A stretch of DNA of 64,000 nucleotides from Bacteroidetes Order II. bacterium (GCA_016788705.1 JAEUSQ010000039.1:124001-188000), one strand, 5' to 3'; counted from the stretch's first letter, positions 32,183-42,507 are shown. Notes: generated by a model from the sequence alone, not told the origin. Made by a program: numbers and translations.

Positions 32183-34774
32183 TCAATCTTCAATAGCCTT
32201 ATCAGCAGTTTCCTCGTCACCAGATTTCTTTTGCCGCTTTGTCTTTTTGGGCGGTGTCTTGTCTTTTGGCGTAAACAGGAGTGCTTCTGCGTCTTCTTCT
32301 TTGCGGTAAGCGATTTCCAGAATGTCTCCTTCGTTCAAATTGGCCGAAAGAATGGCTTCCGCCATAGGGTCTTCCACATATTTCTGTATCGCCCTGCGTA
32401 AAGGTCGCGCCCCGAATTGGGCATCGTATCCTTTCTCTACCAAAAACTCTTTCGCTTGAGGGGTAAAGGCAATTTGAATACCGAGGTCTTTAACCCTTTG
32501 GAACAAGTCCTTGGCCATAACATCAATGATTTCCAAGATATGTTCTTTAGACAATGGTTGAAAGACAATCACATCATCAATCCGATTGAGAAATTCCGGA
32601 TTAAACACCCGCTTCAACGCATCTTCCACGGTGCTCTTCATGCTTTGGTAATTAATTTGCGACTTTTCCTGAGCAAATCCGATACCTTTGCCAAGATTTT
32701 TAATGTCACGCGCCCCAATATTCGAGGTCATAATGATGATGGTATTCCGAAAGTCCACCCTACGGCCCAGACCATCTGTCAAAACACCGTCATCCAGCAC
32801 CTGTAATAAAATATTAAATACATCTGGATGGGCTTTTTCGATCTCATCCAACAAAATAACTGAATAAGGTTTTCTCCGCACCTTCTCCGTCAGTTGCCCC
32901 CCTTCTTCGTAGCCCACATATCCAGGGGGCGCACCAATTAACCGACTGACGGCAAATTTTTCCATGTACTCAGACATGTCAATCCGGATCATGGCATCGG
33001 GCGAATCAAACAAATATTCAGTCAGCACCTTGGCCAATTCGGTTTTTCCAACGCCCGTTGGCCCCAAGAAAATAAAGGATCCGATCGGTCGTTTGGGGTC
33101 TTTAAGCCCTGCACGTGTCCGACGAATGGCACGCGCCAATTTTTCAACGGGTTCTGTTTGACCAATAACCCGGCCTTTCAGGGCCGTTTCCATCTCCATG
33201 AGTTTTTTGCCCTCGGCCTGCGCGATTTTATCTACCGGAATCCCAGTAATCATCCCCACAACTTCGGCAATATCCTGAAGGCTCACATCATGGACTTCAC
33301 TTTCTGCGCGTTGCTCCCAATCGGTTTTTGCGCGGTCTAAGTCTTCGAGCAACCTTTTTTCTCGGTCACGTAAGCGTGCTGCTTCTTCAAATTTTTGACT
33401 TTTTACGACACGGTTTTTCTCTTCCCGAATTCCTTCAATCTCTGCTTCGAGGTCGAGCACCTCTTTTGGCACTTTGATATTGGAAAGATGTACCCTTGCA
33501 CCCGCCTCGTCCATTACATCAATGGCTTTATCTGGCAGACATCGTTCAGTAATATATCGGTCACTTAATTTGACGGCCAATTCGATCGCTTCATCGCTAA
33601 AGCGTACATTATGGTGTTCTTCGTATTTTGACCGAATGTTTTTCAGAATATCTACCGTTTCTTCCGGCGTCGAAGGATCAACCATGATCTTCTGGAAGCG
33701 TCGGTCTAATGCACCATCTTTTTCGATATATTGACGATATTCATCTAACGTAGTCGCCCCGACACATTGGATTTCGCCACGGGCGAGCGCTGGCTTAAAC
33801 ATGTTGCTCGCATCCAAAGAACCGGAAGCACCGCCCGCTCCCACAATGGTGTGCAACTCGTCTATAAACAGGATCACATCCGGACTTTTCTCCAATTCAT
33901 TCATTACCGCTTTCATCCGTTCCTCGAACTGTCCCCGATACTTGGTTCCTGCCACTAAACCTGCTAGGTCCAAGGTCACGATGCGTTTATCAAAGAGAAT
34001 TCGGCTCACTTTGCGCTGTACGATTCGGAGGGCCAGCCCTTCTGCAATGGCTGTTTTCCCTACACCCGGCTCCCCGATCAAAACAGGATTATTTTTCTTG
34101 CGGCGGCTCAAGACTTGTGCCACACGTTCAATTTCCCGCTCGCGACCCACCACCACATCCAACTTGCCTTCCTCGGCCAGTTTGGTGAGGTCGCGGCCAA
34201 AATTATCCAATACCGGTGTTTTACTTTTTTCCATTTTGCTTCTTTCTTTTGAAGAGCCGGAAGTAGGGCGATTGCTACGACTCTCCGGATTTCGTTGGCT
34301 CCCCACGATTGGCTTATTGCGCCCGTGCGAAGTGCCGCCGCTGATAATGCTATCTAATTCCGCCCGTGCCCCGTCGTACGTAATTGAAAATGCCTGTTGC
34401 ATGATTTGTGCGGCCAGGTTTTCGTCGTCGCGAAGCAGGCTGAGCAATAAGTGTTCGGTACCAATCACTTCACTTTTATAGAGTTTGGCCTCCAAGTAGG
34501 TGATTTTCAAAACTTTTTCGGCCTGTTTGGTCAACGGGATGTTTCCCGCTGTAAGCGTCCCGCCAGAAGCCCGTACCGTATCTTCGATGGCAAGGCGAAG
34601 CCGATGCAAGTCGCATCCTAAGTTTCGGAGAATTTTGATGGCGATGCCTTCTCCTTCCCGAATGATGCCCAAAAGCAGGTGTTCGGTACCAATATAGTCA
34701 TGTCCCAATCGAATGGCTTCCTCGCGACTGAATGAAATGACATCCCGAACCCTATTTGAAAAATTTCCTTCCAT
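32183..34774 (-). CDS. clpC: ATP-dependent Clp protease ATP-binding subunit ClpC
   Basis: 863 residues from the ATG at 34774 (MEGNFSNRVRDVI), the usual start; longer readings add unrelated residues. Order: Clp_N repeats 1-145; first AAA+ domain with GEPGVGKTAIAEGLA and VILFIDELHT; a UVR/linker region (about 415-460, coiled coil); second AAA+ domain with GPTGVGKTELAKVL, MSEYMEKF and GAPPGYVGY; then the C-terminal D2 domain and a Lys-rich then acidic tail. ClpC unfolds proteins for ClpP degradation in the cytoplasm. No CtsR/McsAB genes are next to it, so regulation differs from Bacillus. Neighbours are unrelated. Confidence 0.96.
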   Translation of the reverse strand: MEGNFSNRVRDVISFSREEAIRLGHDYIGTEHLLLGIIREGEGIAIKILRNLGCDLHRLRLAIEDTVRASGGTLTAGNIPLTKQAEKVLKITYLEAKLYKSEVIGTEHLLLSLLRDDENLAAQIMQQAFSITYDGARAELDSIISGGTSHGRNKPIVGSQRNPESRSNRPTSGSSKERSKMEKSKTPVLDNFGRDLTKLAEEGKLDVVVGREREIERVAQVLSRRKKNNPVLIGEPGVGKTAIAEGLALRIVQRKVSRILFDKRIVTLDLAGLVAGTKYRGQFEERMKAVMNELEKSPDVILFIDELHTIVGAGGASGSLDASNMFKPALARGEIQCVGATTLDEYRQYIEKDGALDRRFQKIMVDPSTPEETVDILKNIRSKYEEHHNVRFSDEAIELAVKLSDRYITERCLPDKAIDVMDEAGARVHLSNIKVPKEVLDLEAEIEGIREEKNRVVKSQKFEEAARLRDREKRLLEDLDRAKTDWEQRAESEVHDVSLQDIAEVVGMITGIPVDKIAQAEGKKLMEMETALKGRVIGQTEPVEKLARAIRRTRAGLKDPKRPIGSFIFLGPTGVGKTELAKVLTEYLFDSPDAMIRIDMSEYMEKFAVSRLIGAPPGYVGYEEGGQLTEKVRRKPYSVILLDEIEKAHPDVFNILLQVLDDGVLTDGLGRRVDFRNTIIIMTSNIGARDIKNLGKGIGFAQEKSQINYQSMKSTVEDALKRVFNPEFLNRIDDVIVFQPLSKEHILEIIDVMAKDLFQRVKDLGIQIAFTPQAKEFLVEKGYDAQFGARPLRRAIQKYVEDPMAEAILSANLNEGDILEIAYRKEEDAEALLFTPKDKTPPKKTKRQKKSGDEETADKAIED

Positions 34775-34873
34775 GTTGGTGTCACCGCAGAATTGCGGTT
34801 TAAGTGGTCTATTGATCTTACAAAACGATCTGTTCAATAACAAACGGAAAACCCCAAAAAACGCCGTTTGTTG

Positions 34874-34908
34874 AAAAAAAGGAGCGTCGGCAACTGCGAC
34901 CGCTCCTT
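34874..34908 (-). terminator. Terminator after the IscA-type gene
   Basis: On the minus strand AAGGAGCG and CGCTCCTT pair, with an inner GTCG/CGAC extension after a bulge, and TTTTTTT follows. It lies 26 bases after the stop at 34935. Confidence 0.8.
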
Positions 34909-34934
34909 CAACACTTTAGCCTCTGTTTGTATGC

Positions 34935-35282
34935 TTAGGCAGCAAAACTAGAGCCACAGCCACACGTTGAGGTGGCATTTGGGTTATCGAAAATAAATCC
35001 TCGGTTGTTAAGCCCGTCATGATAGTCCACCGTGGTGTCTAAGAGGTACAGACCGTGGCGTTTATCCATTAACACCTGAATGCCTTCTATTTCAAACAAT
35101 TGGTCAAATTCCTTTTTTTTGTCAAATCCCAACACATACGACATGCCGGAACATCCTCCACCTTTAACCCCCACGCGCAGGGCATATCCTTCTGGAATTT
35201 GCTTCGCTACCAAGATTTTCCGGATTTCTTCGGCGGCCTTGGTGGTAATTTTGATTGGAGCATCTGCAATTACGGTACTCAT
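34935..35282 (-). CDS. A-type iron-sulfur cluster carrier (IscA/ErpA/SufA family)
   Basis: 115 residues, standard for the family. The three conserved cysteines are in GGGCSGMSY (one) and STCGCGSSF (two). The preceding GFIFDNPNA and LRVGVKGGGCSGM blocks are typical. The protein carries a [2Fe-2S] or [4Fe-4S] cluster to apo-proteins. No suf or isc operon is adjacent, so the subfamily is not fixed. It has its own terminator downstream. Confidence 0.93.
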   Translation of the reverse strand: MSTVIADAPIKITTKAAEEIRKILVAKQIPEGYALRVGVKGGGCSGMSYVLGFDKKKEFDQLFEIEGIQVLMDKRHGLYLLDTTVDYHDGLNNRGFIFDNPNATSTCGCGSSFAA

Positions 35283-35387
35283 TTTTTAGATTTCGGCTTG
35301 GTTTTTAATTTAGCCCTCTAACCAGCCTTACCCGAATGGGTTCCGAACGAAATTGCAAAGTCGTTCTACGGCCAGTGAATAACCTAA

Positions 35388-37124
35388 TCAGAAGCTTCGG
35401 GCCAATACCACGGGAGCCTTATATGCCTCGGTGGTACCCGTAGTGCGATCTACGGACTCCAAGAGGACGATATATATCCCTACACGAAGCGATTGGCCCG
35501 CCTCGTCTAATCCATTCCAGAATAGGGTTCCTTCTTGTGTACCCAGAACCGCTTCCTCAAGTGTACGGACTAATCTTCCCGTACTGTCATAAATGCGGAC
35601 ACGGATCAACGAGGTGGCGGTGGAGAGTTTGTATGAAATGGCGGCAACATCGTCTTTGCCATCCTGATCAGGCGAAAATGGAGAGGGGCCAATACTGATC
35701 TTGCCACTATTTTGTGGCACTTCTCCGGTTGTGTACACACTATTTCGCTTACCGGGAGTTCCTCCTTGAAGTCCGGCGCTGCTTGTCCAATTATTCGCCT
35801 TATTGGAAGTTGCCAAAGGGCTTATACGTTCCAGTGCCACTCCTTTCGTGACCAAGATATTGGGGTTATGCCAGTTCGGCAAATAGGTTACTTCGTCCAG
35901 AACCGTTTTGTCGGGGCGGTGCAAACGAATGGTTTCGCCAGAATTGGTTAGGCTAAGAGAAGTCCTATCTATGGGAACAAACGTGAGATTAGGATCATCA
36001 AATAAAATTCCGCCAAATGCTTTCGCCAATTTCGAGGTACTGGCAGGTGCTGCCGCATTAAAGCCAGATTCTGAAGAAATTACCACATAACCGCCCGGCG
36101 CCACAGAGCGGCTTCCAGCCGAGACCCGAATAGTATCTGCTTTTCCATTTTCATCCGGCGCATTGGTCCAGAACAAATTTGTGATGTCCAAAGTAGCAGT
36201 AGAAGTATTGACCAATTCAAAATACTCGGTTTGATCCGGGATATTGTCCTTTGTATCGGCCAGGGGGTCGAACATAATTTCATTGATAAGGAGTTCACCG
36301 GGTTGTGGGAATCGCGCAAGGGTCACTTGAAGGGTAGAAACGGCATTTTTGGCTAAATCTTGCACGCCAGTGATGCTTAACGTTCCCGCAGTCACTGTTG
36401 CAAACGTAAGGGTGACGGAAAGCCCATCTGCACTGAGGGCAACAGCATTAGCTGCTACACCACCCAATTGAAAACCAGCAGGCCGTACGGATGTCCCCAG
36501 TAGGGGTTCATTAAAAACGACCTGTACGGTAGTATTGGTAAGTTGTCGGGCGATTAATACCTTCGGAGGATCCACATCGGGTTTATAAATGCTGTTTTGT
36601 TTGCCGGGGGTGGCCTTTGCCGGATCGGTACAAGAACCCCAATTAGCGGCATTGTTTGAAGCACTATTGGGATCAATCCGCTCCAGAGAAACGTCTGCCC
36701 CTCCCCATGAGCTTCGATACGATACTTGGTCTATGGTTGTATTTCCATAGAGCAGTGTCACCACTTCGGAATCGTTGTTGAGTGCTGGCCATGAAGGGGG
36801 GATAAGGGCTTTTGCAGCCGGGTAGGCGGCAGGAAACAACGTACCGTCTTTTGCCAAAACCACATAACTACCCGGAACCAGTAGTGTAGAGGTATTGGTA
36901 ATGGTACGAATGGTCGCCGTATCGTCCTTAAACCGGAAGTCTTTCAGATCAAAGGTCTTATTGGAAATATTGTACAATTCCAGAAATTCCAAGTCATCCG
37001 CACCCGACGGATTATAGTGGATTTCGTTAATGACTACCTCTAATGGTAAGGGAACGGCTTGTGCGACGCTTTTTGCGGGCATAATACACACCAGCCCCAG
37101 CAGAAGAAATACAAAACGCTTCAT
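35388..37124 (-). CDS. Exported lamin-tail-domain protein with FlgD-like C-terminus
   Basis: 578 residues. Signal peptide 1-21. Lamin-tail-type beta domains occur at about 28-150 (VVINEIHYNPSGADDLEFLELYN) and about 275-420 (LLINEIMFDPLADTKD). Between them lies a Big-like domain with VQVVFNEPLLGTSV. The C-terminus (about 480-578: GKISIGPSPFSPDQDGKDD ... VRIYDSTGRLVRTLEE) is a FlgD-like or T9SS-associated tail ending LARSF. It is a cell-surface or released structural protein; lamin-tail domains in bacteria are often found on such exoproteins. Binding target unknown. Confidence 0.85.
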   Translation of the reverse strand: MKRFVFLLLGLVCIMPAKSVAQAVPLPLEVVINEIHYNPSGADDLEFLELYNISNKTFDLKDFRFKDDTATIRTITNTSTLLVPGSYVVLAKDGTLFPAAYPAAKALIPPSWPALNNDSEVVTLLYGNTTIDQVSYRSSWGGADVSLERIDPNSASNNAANWGSCTDPAKATPGKQNSIYKPDVDPPKVLIARQLTNTTVQVVFNEPLLGTSVRPAGFQLGGVAANAVALSADGLSVTLTFATVTAGTLSITGVQDLAKNAVSTLQVTLARFPQPGELLINEIMFDPLADTKDNIPDQTEYFELVNTSTATLDITNLFWTNAPDENGKADTIRVSAGSRSVAPGGYVVISSESGFNAAAPASTSKLAKAFGGILFDDPNLTFVPIDRTSLSLTNSGETIRLHRPDKTVLDEVTYLPNWHNPNILVTKGVALERISPLATSNKANNWTSSAGLQGGTPGKRNSVYTTGEVPQNSGKISIGPSPFSPDQDGKDDVAAISYKLSTATSLIRVRIYDSTGRLVRTLEEAVLGTQEGTLFWNGLDEAGQSLRVGIYIVLLESVDRTTGTTEAYKAPVVLARSF

Positions 37125-37248
37125 GATCGTAGGTTTCTGGGCTTCGAAGAGCCCTTAGGAGCAATCAGACACCCCATTCCTATTATAGAAAGGGGATTAT
37201 TCAGGTGTGTAATATAGGGGTATTTGACAAAAATCCCGAATGATATCG

Positions 37249-38463
37249 CTAAGATTCCAGAAAATGAATCAGGCTCTCGGTCATCAGTTCAATGGCTGGC
37301 TGGAGTGCGTGCTCATCTGCATCAAAACGGGCATCATGCAGCGGAAATGCTGTTGAAGCACTGCTTTGGGTTCCTAAGCGGACCAAATAAATGGGTAGGT
37401 ACTCGCCATAATGTGAAAAATCCTCCGCCCCCATACTTGGACGCGGGATTTTGAATATGGCCTCGCTCCCAAAAAGCCGTTTGGTTGTTTCTGAGACCAC
37501 TTGGTGTAATCTAGGGTCATTAATAACGGCCGGTGCGCCAAACTGATACGCAACTTCGGGGATAGCACCGTACAATGTGCCAATCTGTTCTACGGTCTGT
37601 ATCAGGTGATGACGGAGTTTCAGGCGGTCTTGCTGATCCGCCACGCGCAAAGTTCCGCCAAAAGAGGCCGTTTTAGGGATAACATTTAAGGCTTTGCCTG
37701 CTTCGAGCGTGCAAATGGTCAGAACAGCCGGATTTCTGCTGTCGGTAATACGCCCCACTAATTGATATAAGGCATTCATGATCTGGGTAATAATCCAAAC
37801 TGGATCCCCCGATTCATGAGGTCTGGCGGAATGGCCCGTTTTTTCGCCAGAAACCCGCACCTGAAAGGTATCGGCGGCAGCCGTAGAGGCCCCTACTTTA
37901 AGACCAAACATCCCTGTTGGTAAAGTCGGATCTACATGCAACGCAAAAGCAGCGTCTAAGCCATTCAATACACCATCACGAATCATTAGAGGCGCGCCAC
38001 TGGGCGAGGTCTCTTCGGCAGGTTGAAAAAAAACCCGAACCTTCCCCCGAAAAGATGTACGGCGTGCCAATAGCGCCAAAGCCACCCCCACCGCTACCGT
38101 GCTATGAATATCATGCCCACACAAGTGGGCCTTGCCATTTGTTTTTGATGCGTATGGTACTTTTTTGAGGTCTTGAATGGGTAGTGCATCCATATCTGCC
38201 CGATAACCCACCGCCCGCCCATTAGGCAACCCCACAATATCCACAAAAAACCCTGTCTTCCCAAGAGGAGTACTTGGGGTTAAACCCGCTTGACGGAGAA
38301 TATGCCGCAAGAACTGGGCGGTATTAATTTCATGAAAACCTAATTCGGGGTGTTGGTGAAGGTGTCTTCGAACGCCAGACAAAAAATTAAAACTGCCAGC
38401 CCCTTTCGGGAAAAGCGAAAAGTCCGGCAACACCAACTCGGGGAAAGCGATGGTTTTGTGCAT
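37249..38463 (-). CDS. M20-family amidohydrolase (hippurate/IAA-amino acid hydrolase type)
   Basis: 404 residues. RRHLHQHPELGFHE, YRADMDALPI, HLCGHDIHSTVAVGVA and VFFQPAEETSPSGAPLMI are the M20D metal-binding blocks (Cys/His and Glu-Glu). HVDPTLPTG and DTFQVRVSGEKTGHSARPHESGDP belong to the dimerisation domain. The enzyme hydrolyses N-acyl amino acids; the natural substrate is not identifiable. The stop of the upstream gene at 38467 lies 3 bases before its start, so the two are co-transcribed. Confidence 0.9.
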   Translation of the reverse strand: MHKTIAFPELVLPDFSLFPKGAGSFNFLSGVRRHLHQHPELGFHEINTAQFLRHILRQAGLTPSTPLGKTGFFVDIVGLPNGRAVGYRADMDALPIQDLKKVPYASKTNGKAHLCGHDIHSTVAVGVALALLARRTSFRGKVRVFFQPAEETSPSGAPLMIRDGVLNGLDAAFALHVDPTLPTGMFGLKVGASTAAADTFQVRVSGEKTGHSARPHESGDPVWIITQIMNALYQLVGRITDSRNPAVLTICTLEAGKALNVIPKTASFGGTLRVADQQDRLKLRHHLIQTVEQIGTLYGAIPEVAYQFGAPAVINDPRLHQVVSETTKRLFGSEAIFKIPRPSMGAEDFSHYGEYLPIYLVRLGTQSSASTAFPLHDARFDADEHALQPAIELMTESLIHFLES

Positions 38464-38466
38464 GGT

Positions 38467-39231
38467 CTATTTTGCAGAAAACATTCGGACAAATTGTTCA
38501 CTCATCATTTGGGCCTCGTTTTCAATCAAAGCCAATTCTTCCGGTTTTTTGGCATATTTACGTTTCAGCACCATCAAAAGCCGAGGTTTTTCGGACTCAG
38601 GTGATCGGGCGTACTCCCAATAGTCGGCGGCTTTGCTAAACGATTCATCAAAGGCATCGGGGTCTGCGGGGTCAATTTTTTCCAACAAAGGAGCCGCAAA
38701 CCGAGCAAGTACATCGGGCGACTGTGCCATAACGTCGTCATCGCCATCGTCCGCCAGAAAAATTTCGGTGGTTGCTGGCGTAGGCTGATCAGCTTCTAAG
38801 GCTTCAATGACTTGCTGAAAGGTTTGGGTTTTATATCCGCTGTTTTCCTCGGCCTGTTGAATGGCAGTTTTGGAAAACCGCTTAAACCCTGCTTCCATTT
38901 TTTCTACCAGTTCCCGAAAATCTTCCTGATCTTCCGGTTCGGGTGCTTCGCCCAACATACGGTCTTCCAGCATTCCCAGCGTTTCAGCTTTCTCTTCCTT
39001 TGGTGTTCTGAAATAGGCCCAAAAAAGTCGTGCAGATTCTAAGATAGAAACTGCTGTATCCATCAGGTCTAAATCCTCGGCATATTCCAGTTCATCCAGA
39101 ACGGCGGATTTTTCCAAGCCATAAAAAACCCACAGCGGTTCAGAAAAACGGCTGAGCGCCTCAAAGGACAGCCCGGTAGTCCCGGATTGCAAGGTCAGAT
39201 ATCGGCTTTGTAGCCATAAAAAGTCATCCAT
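38467..39231 (-). CDS. Acidic hypothetical protein, 254 residues
   Basis: Soluble, very rich in Glu and Asp, predicted mostly helical. Features: LYRFSEP-like start (LSRFSEPLWVFYGLEKSAVLDELEYAEDLDLMDTAV over about 28-63) and several repeats of the type ARSPESEKPRLLMVLKRKY and YFRTPKEEKAETLGMLEDR, which look like an internal duplication of helical units (about 70-95 and 215-240). No family recognised. It precedes the M20 amidohydrolase by 3 bases. Confidence 0.6.
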   Translation of the reverse strand: MDDFLWLQSRYLTLQSGTTGLSFEALSRFSEPLWVFYGLEKSAVLDELEYAEDLDLMDTAVSILESARLFWAYFRTPKEEKAETLGMLEDRMLGEAPEPEDQEDFRELVEKMEAGFKRFSKTAIQQAEENSGYKTQTFQQVIEALEADQPTPATTEIFLADDGDDDVMAQSPDVLARFAAPLLEKIDPADPDAFDESFSKAADYWEYARSPESEKPRLLMVLKRKYAKKPEELALIENEAQMMSEQFVRMFSAK

Positions 39232-39319
39232 TCAACTTCTCGATAAATCAAGGGGAAATCATATTACGCTCTTTGATGCCTATTCAACACCCAAAATCTT
39301 ATAAGATTAAGAGAAAATG

Positions 39320-41446
39320 TTATAAAAGACCATTGCGTTTTCTCAGAAACCACTCCACCGAGAGGAGCAAAACAAGGATAAGCAGGAGCCACCACAGCGT
39401 CCAAGGCTCCAGATCGGTTTCTTGTTTAGAAAAAGTTGGTTTTATTTTACCCGATTCTTTTAGGCGTTGGATGAAGGACCCTGCATTTTTTGCATGTAAA
39501 AAAAGCCCGTTAGAGCGTTGCGCCACCCCCCGCATCAAACCTGCATTTGCAGCAGTTTCCTGAAACTCTAAGCTTAAAGCCCCCACAGCAAAGGCACCTG
39601 CATCCGATCCCAATGTTTGTTCTCCCAATTTTGCCGTTGCCCGATAGGTGTAACTACCAGGTGGAAGCGTGCCCGCATCGCCAAAATAGCGCCCACTGCC
39701 TAGTCCTCCTAACGTCAAAGGGATTTCATCGCCATCGGGTCCTGAAATGGTCAACTGTACCAATGACCGATCAATAGGATTCAGGCTTTCATCAAAGACT
39801 TGGCCTGAAAACTGTACGGCTTCACCGCTTCCATAAAGGGTGCGTGTTGACCGCACCCGAACGGGCTTATCATCCTGACGCGAGGTTACCCAGCGTAGGC
39901 TATTCAGGGTGAGGTTCGGCAAAAACCCTTTCAAGGCATCTAAATCTTCAGGTAAACTCCGCCAACGAAAAATGCCAGCCCCCAATAAGGCTGCGGATCG
40001 GATTTTCCCGCGTGACCGTACCGCCAATAGAGGATCCGGCAATATCACCCCATTGATCTGGGGCGATGCCAAAATGCGCGTTTCTGGTGCCAATTCCCAT
40101 CGGCTTTGGTTAAACAGCAAAGGCGGCAATTGCTTCCATAGGTCTATTTTAGGTGCTTCCATTTCAAGTATCGGATGTACCGCCCCCCCGGCAGATGGGC
40201 TAAAGAACGCTTCGACATAAGTATTCCGAACCACTGTGGGCTTTGCAGGCAGAACATCACCCAATCCGTCCCGAAGCAATCCAAGATTGGTTTGTTGACT
40301 CATAAAAAAGAACAACGGTTTGCCTTCACGGGCGGCATTGGCCACTTTTTGGACTTCTGCAGCTGAAGTACCAGGCCCCGGATAGCCATGCAATATGAAT
40401 AAATCATAACCAGAAAAATTATCCGGGAAACCACCAAAATAATATTGTCCGGGTGCTTTTTGAACCAATTGAGAAACCTCCAGGTTCGGATCGCTCAGCA
40501 AAACCTGTTGGAGCGCGGAAAGATCTGGACTCGGCGCACCACCTAATAACAAGACCCGCAATTTATTGTCCAGCACCTGAACAGTCACCGTGGTTTGGTT
40601 GTTTTCGTGGGTCAATTCACCATCAAACCGCGTGACCGATGCGGTTAATCGCCGCAATCCCGATTGAGAAGGCTGGAAGGAGACCTCCGAGGTCACTTCT
40701 TGCCCAGCCACCAATTTGATGGTAGTACTGCCAACCACCCGCCCATTGTCACTAAGGGTTATGGTTGCCGTTTGGCCGTCATAACCATCGTTCCGAACCC
40801 CTACTTGTACAGGCACAACGGTGTTGAGATATACAAATTCATTGGTAATCGCCTTCCGAATTTGGACATCACGCGATCGGGTGGAGTCTCCCACCACAAC
40901 AGTATGGATTGGAACAGGAAACCGTTCTGCCAAAAAGAGGGGGTTGCGGCCTGTGTTGTACTGCCCATCCGATAAAATGACCACACCGCCCAAATTGTCA
41001 TCCCCCAATTCTTCTCGGACTTTGACGAGTGCCGTAGAAAAATCCGTCCGTTCACCGCGAAGGGGAGTTTGGGATAATTTTTCTAACGCCTGCGGCTTCG
41101 TTGCCGAGTCGAACGTATAGACTTTTATGGTGGCGTCTAACTCTGACCAATTTAATTTTTGAAGCGCTGTACGAAGTTCTTTTTCCCGCAACCCTACACT
41201 TTTGGAAGTATCTACCAGAAAGGCAATCACGGGGCGTTTTGGTAGCTCCCGAATCATACGCAGAATGGGCTCGAAGAGCAATACCAAGACAATGGCCAGC
41301 GTCAAAAAACGCAATGCAGATAATAAGAACCGTTTCGGCAGTGATAATGCAGGACGGCTACGCCCATAAGTCCACCAAGTGAAGGCGGCGGCAACCAGTA
41401 ATGCTGGTATTAATATCCAAGGTGAAAGGCCAAACGTAAGGCTCAT
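39320..41446 (-). CDS. VWA-domain membrane protein with glutamine-amidotransferase-like fold
   Basis: 708 residues. Two N-terminal helices (about 10-27 and 37-60), then a von Willebrand A domain (about 75-200) with the MIDAS residues DTSKS and a downstream VILSDGQYNTG. A beta region follows (about 210-290), then a class-I GATase-like segment (about 293-400: LRVLLLGGAPSPDLSALQQV, LFILHGYPGP). After further beta domains there is a C-terminal helix (LWWLLLILVLLLSVEWF). Related proteins are found next to Bat-type operons. Here the neighbours are unrelated. A chaperone or stress role would be inference only. Confidence 0.8.
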   Translation of the reverse strand: MSLTFGLSPWILIPALLVAAAFTWWTYGRSRPALSLPKRFLLSALRFLTLAIVLVLLFEPILRMIRELPKRPVIAFLVDTSKSVGLREKELRTALQKLNWSELDATIKVYTFDSATKPQALEKLSQTPLRGERTDFSTALVKVREELGDDNLGGVVILSDGQYNTGRNPLFLAERFPVPIHTVVVGDSTRSRDVQIRKAITNEFVYLNTVVPVQVGVRNDGYDGQTATITLSDNGRVVGSTTIKLVAGQEVTSEVSFQPSQSGLRRLTASVTRFDGELTHENNQTTVTVQVLDNKLRVLLLGGAPSPDLSALQQVLLSDPNLEVSQLVQKAPGQYYFGGFPDNFSGYDLFILHGYPGPGTSAAEVQKVANAAREGKPLFFFMSQQTNLGLLRDGLGDVLPAKPTVVRNTYVEAFFSPSAGGAVHPILEMEAPKIDLWKQLPPLLFNQSRWELAPETRILASPQINGVILPDPLLAVRSRGKIRSAALLGAGIFRWRSLPEDLDALKGFLPNLTLNSLRWVTSRQDDKPVRVRSTRTLYGSGEAVQFSGQVFDESLNPIDRSLVQLTISGPDGDEIPLTLGGLGSGRYFGDAGTLPPGSYTYRATAKLGEQTLGSDAGAFAVGALSLEFQETAANAGLMRGVAQRSNGLFLHAKNAGSFIQRLKESGKIKPTFSKQETDLEPWTLWWLLLILVLLLSVEWFLRKRNGLL

Positions 41447-41505
41447 GCAGGCAAGTTCAGTTCAGGAGTGGGCGTCGCGTGGAGATCAGGCAGCGCATTT
41501 TTTAA

Positions 41506-42315
41506 TTAATCGAACGACGTTCCTTCGTTTTTCAGGGTGTCGCCAGTAAACGAAAAAGGCAGCAAATCCCGTACCTTTATCACAAAGGGTGCTTCTAAGC
41601 CCCGGTCCATGACAAGTTCCATATCTGGCGCAAATTCTATCATCACCTGGCGACAAGCCCCGCAAGGAGTTCCAGAAGGATCTTTGGGACAACTCAGATA
41701 CATAACAGACCAGTTTTTAAATCCATAGGTTACGGCAGTGCCCAAGGCATTCCGCTCCGCACAAATAACGCGCTGCCAATCTGATGACTCCACATTACAA
41801 CCCGGCCACATATAACCCTCTTTGCTCAGGACAACACAGCCAACGGGAAAATCAGACTCCGGAATAAATGCTTGTTGTGCTGCAAAACCTGCCGAACGAA
41901 GCCCGTCTTCCCTTCGCTGAATATTGGCCGGATAATAAGGAATAAGAGGCTCCGTAGGTTTAAGCAGTTGTCTAACCGTCCCAACCAACAAAACATCTTC
42001 ATAAATTAAAGACACCGAAAGCCCCATTACTCGTTCCAGATAAAGCATTTCCTCGCGTTCAATGGGGTAACTTGCCACCATAGCAACAACATCTTTCCGA
42101 CCCATCGCAACGGCAGTAGAAAAAGCATTGATGGCTGCGGGAATCACCAACGAATAAGACGCATTTTCAACCCGCGATCCGGCCACCCAACTCCCATCTG
42201 AAAGTTGAAGGATAACGGCCTGTTTTTTTTGGGAATAGGGTGCGTAGGCCCGTTCTACAAATGGCGTCAAATGACGACGCAACGAAGCCATAATGGCGGC
42301 TTGATCAGACTTCAT
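41506..42315 (-). CDS. cdd: Two-domain cytidine deaminase-like protein
   Basis: 269 residues. The C-terminal half (about 140-255) is an active CDA domain: VICAERNAL (zinc Cys with the Cys-Ala-Glu motif) and TPCGACRQVM (PCxxC). The N-terminal half (about 10-110; RAYAPYSQKKQAV, RVENASYSLVIPAA) keeps the fold pattern but lacks the CxE/PCxxC zinc site, as in the two-domain E. coli enzyme. It deaminates cytidine or deoxycytidine to uridine in pyrimidine salvage. Confidence 0.9.
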   Translation of the reverse strand: MKSDQAAIMASLRRHLTPFVERAYAPYSQKKQAVILQLSDGSWVAGSRVENASYSLVIPAAINAFSTAVAMGRKDVVAMVASYPIEREEMLYLERVMGLSVSLIYEDVLLVGTVRQLLKPTEPLIPYYPANIQRREDGLRSAGFAAQQAFIPESDFPVGCVVLSKEGYMWPGCNVESSDWQRVICAERNALGTAVTYGFKNWSVMYLSCPKDPSGTPCGACRQVMIEFAPDMELVMDRGLEAPFVIKVRDLLPFSFTGDTLKNEGTSFD

Positions 42316-42413
42316 GACAGCACTTTTTCTCTAAGATACGGTCAAAAGTAGAAAATTAACATCTTTACAATTGATTTCTTTGCCGAGCTTCCTTACATTG
42401 AGAGTCCTGTTTA

Positions 42414-42498
42414 GCCGAAGTGGCGGAATGGTAGACGCAACGGACTTAAAATCCGTCGGTAAGCGATTGCCGTGGGGGTTCGAGTCCCCCCTTCGGCA
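42414..42498 (+). tRNA. tRNA-Leu (TAA anticodon)
   Basis: Acceptor GCCGAAG (42414-42420) pairs with CTTCGGC (42491-42497). The anticodon TAA is at 42447-42449 in the loop CTTAAAA between ACGGA and TCCGT. There is a long variable arm (about 42457-42472), as expected for a leucine tRNA. The discriminator is A at 42498 and CCA is not encoded. Confidence 0.95.
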
Positions 42499-42507
42499 CA
42501 CAACAGT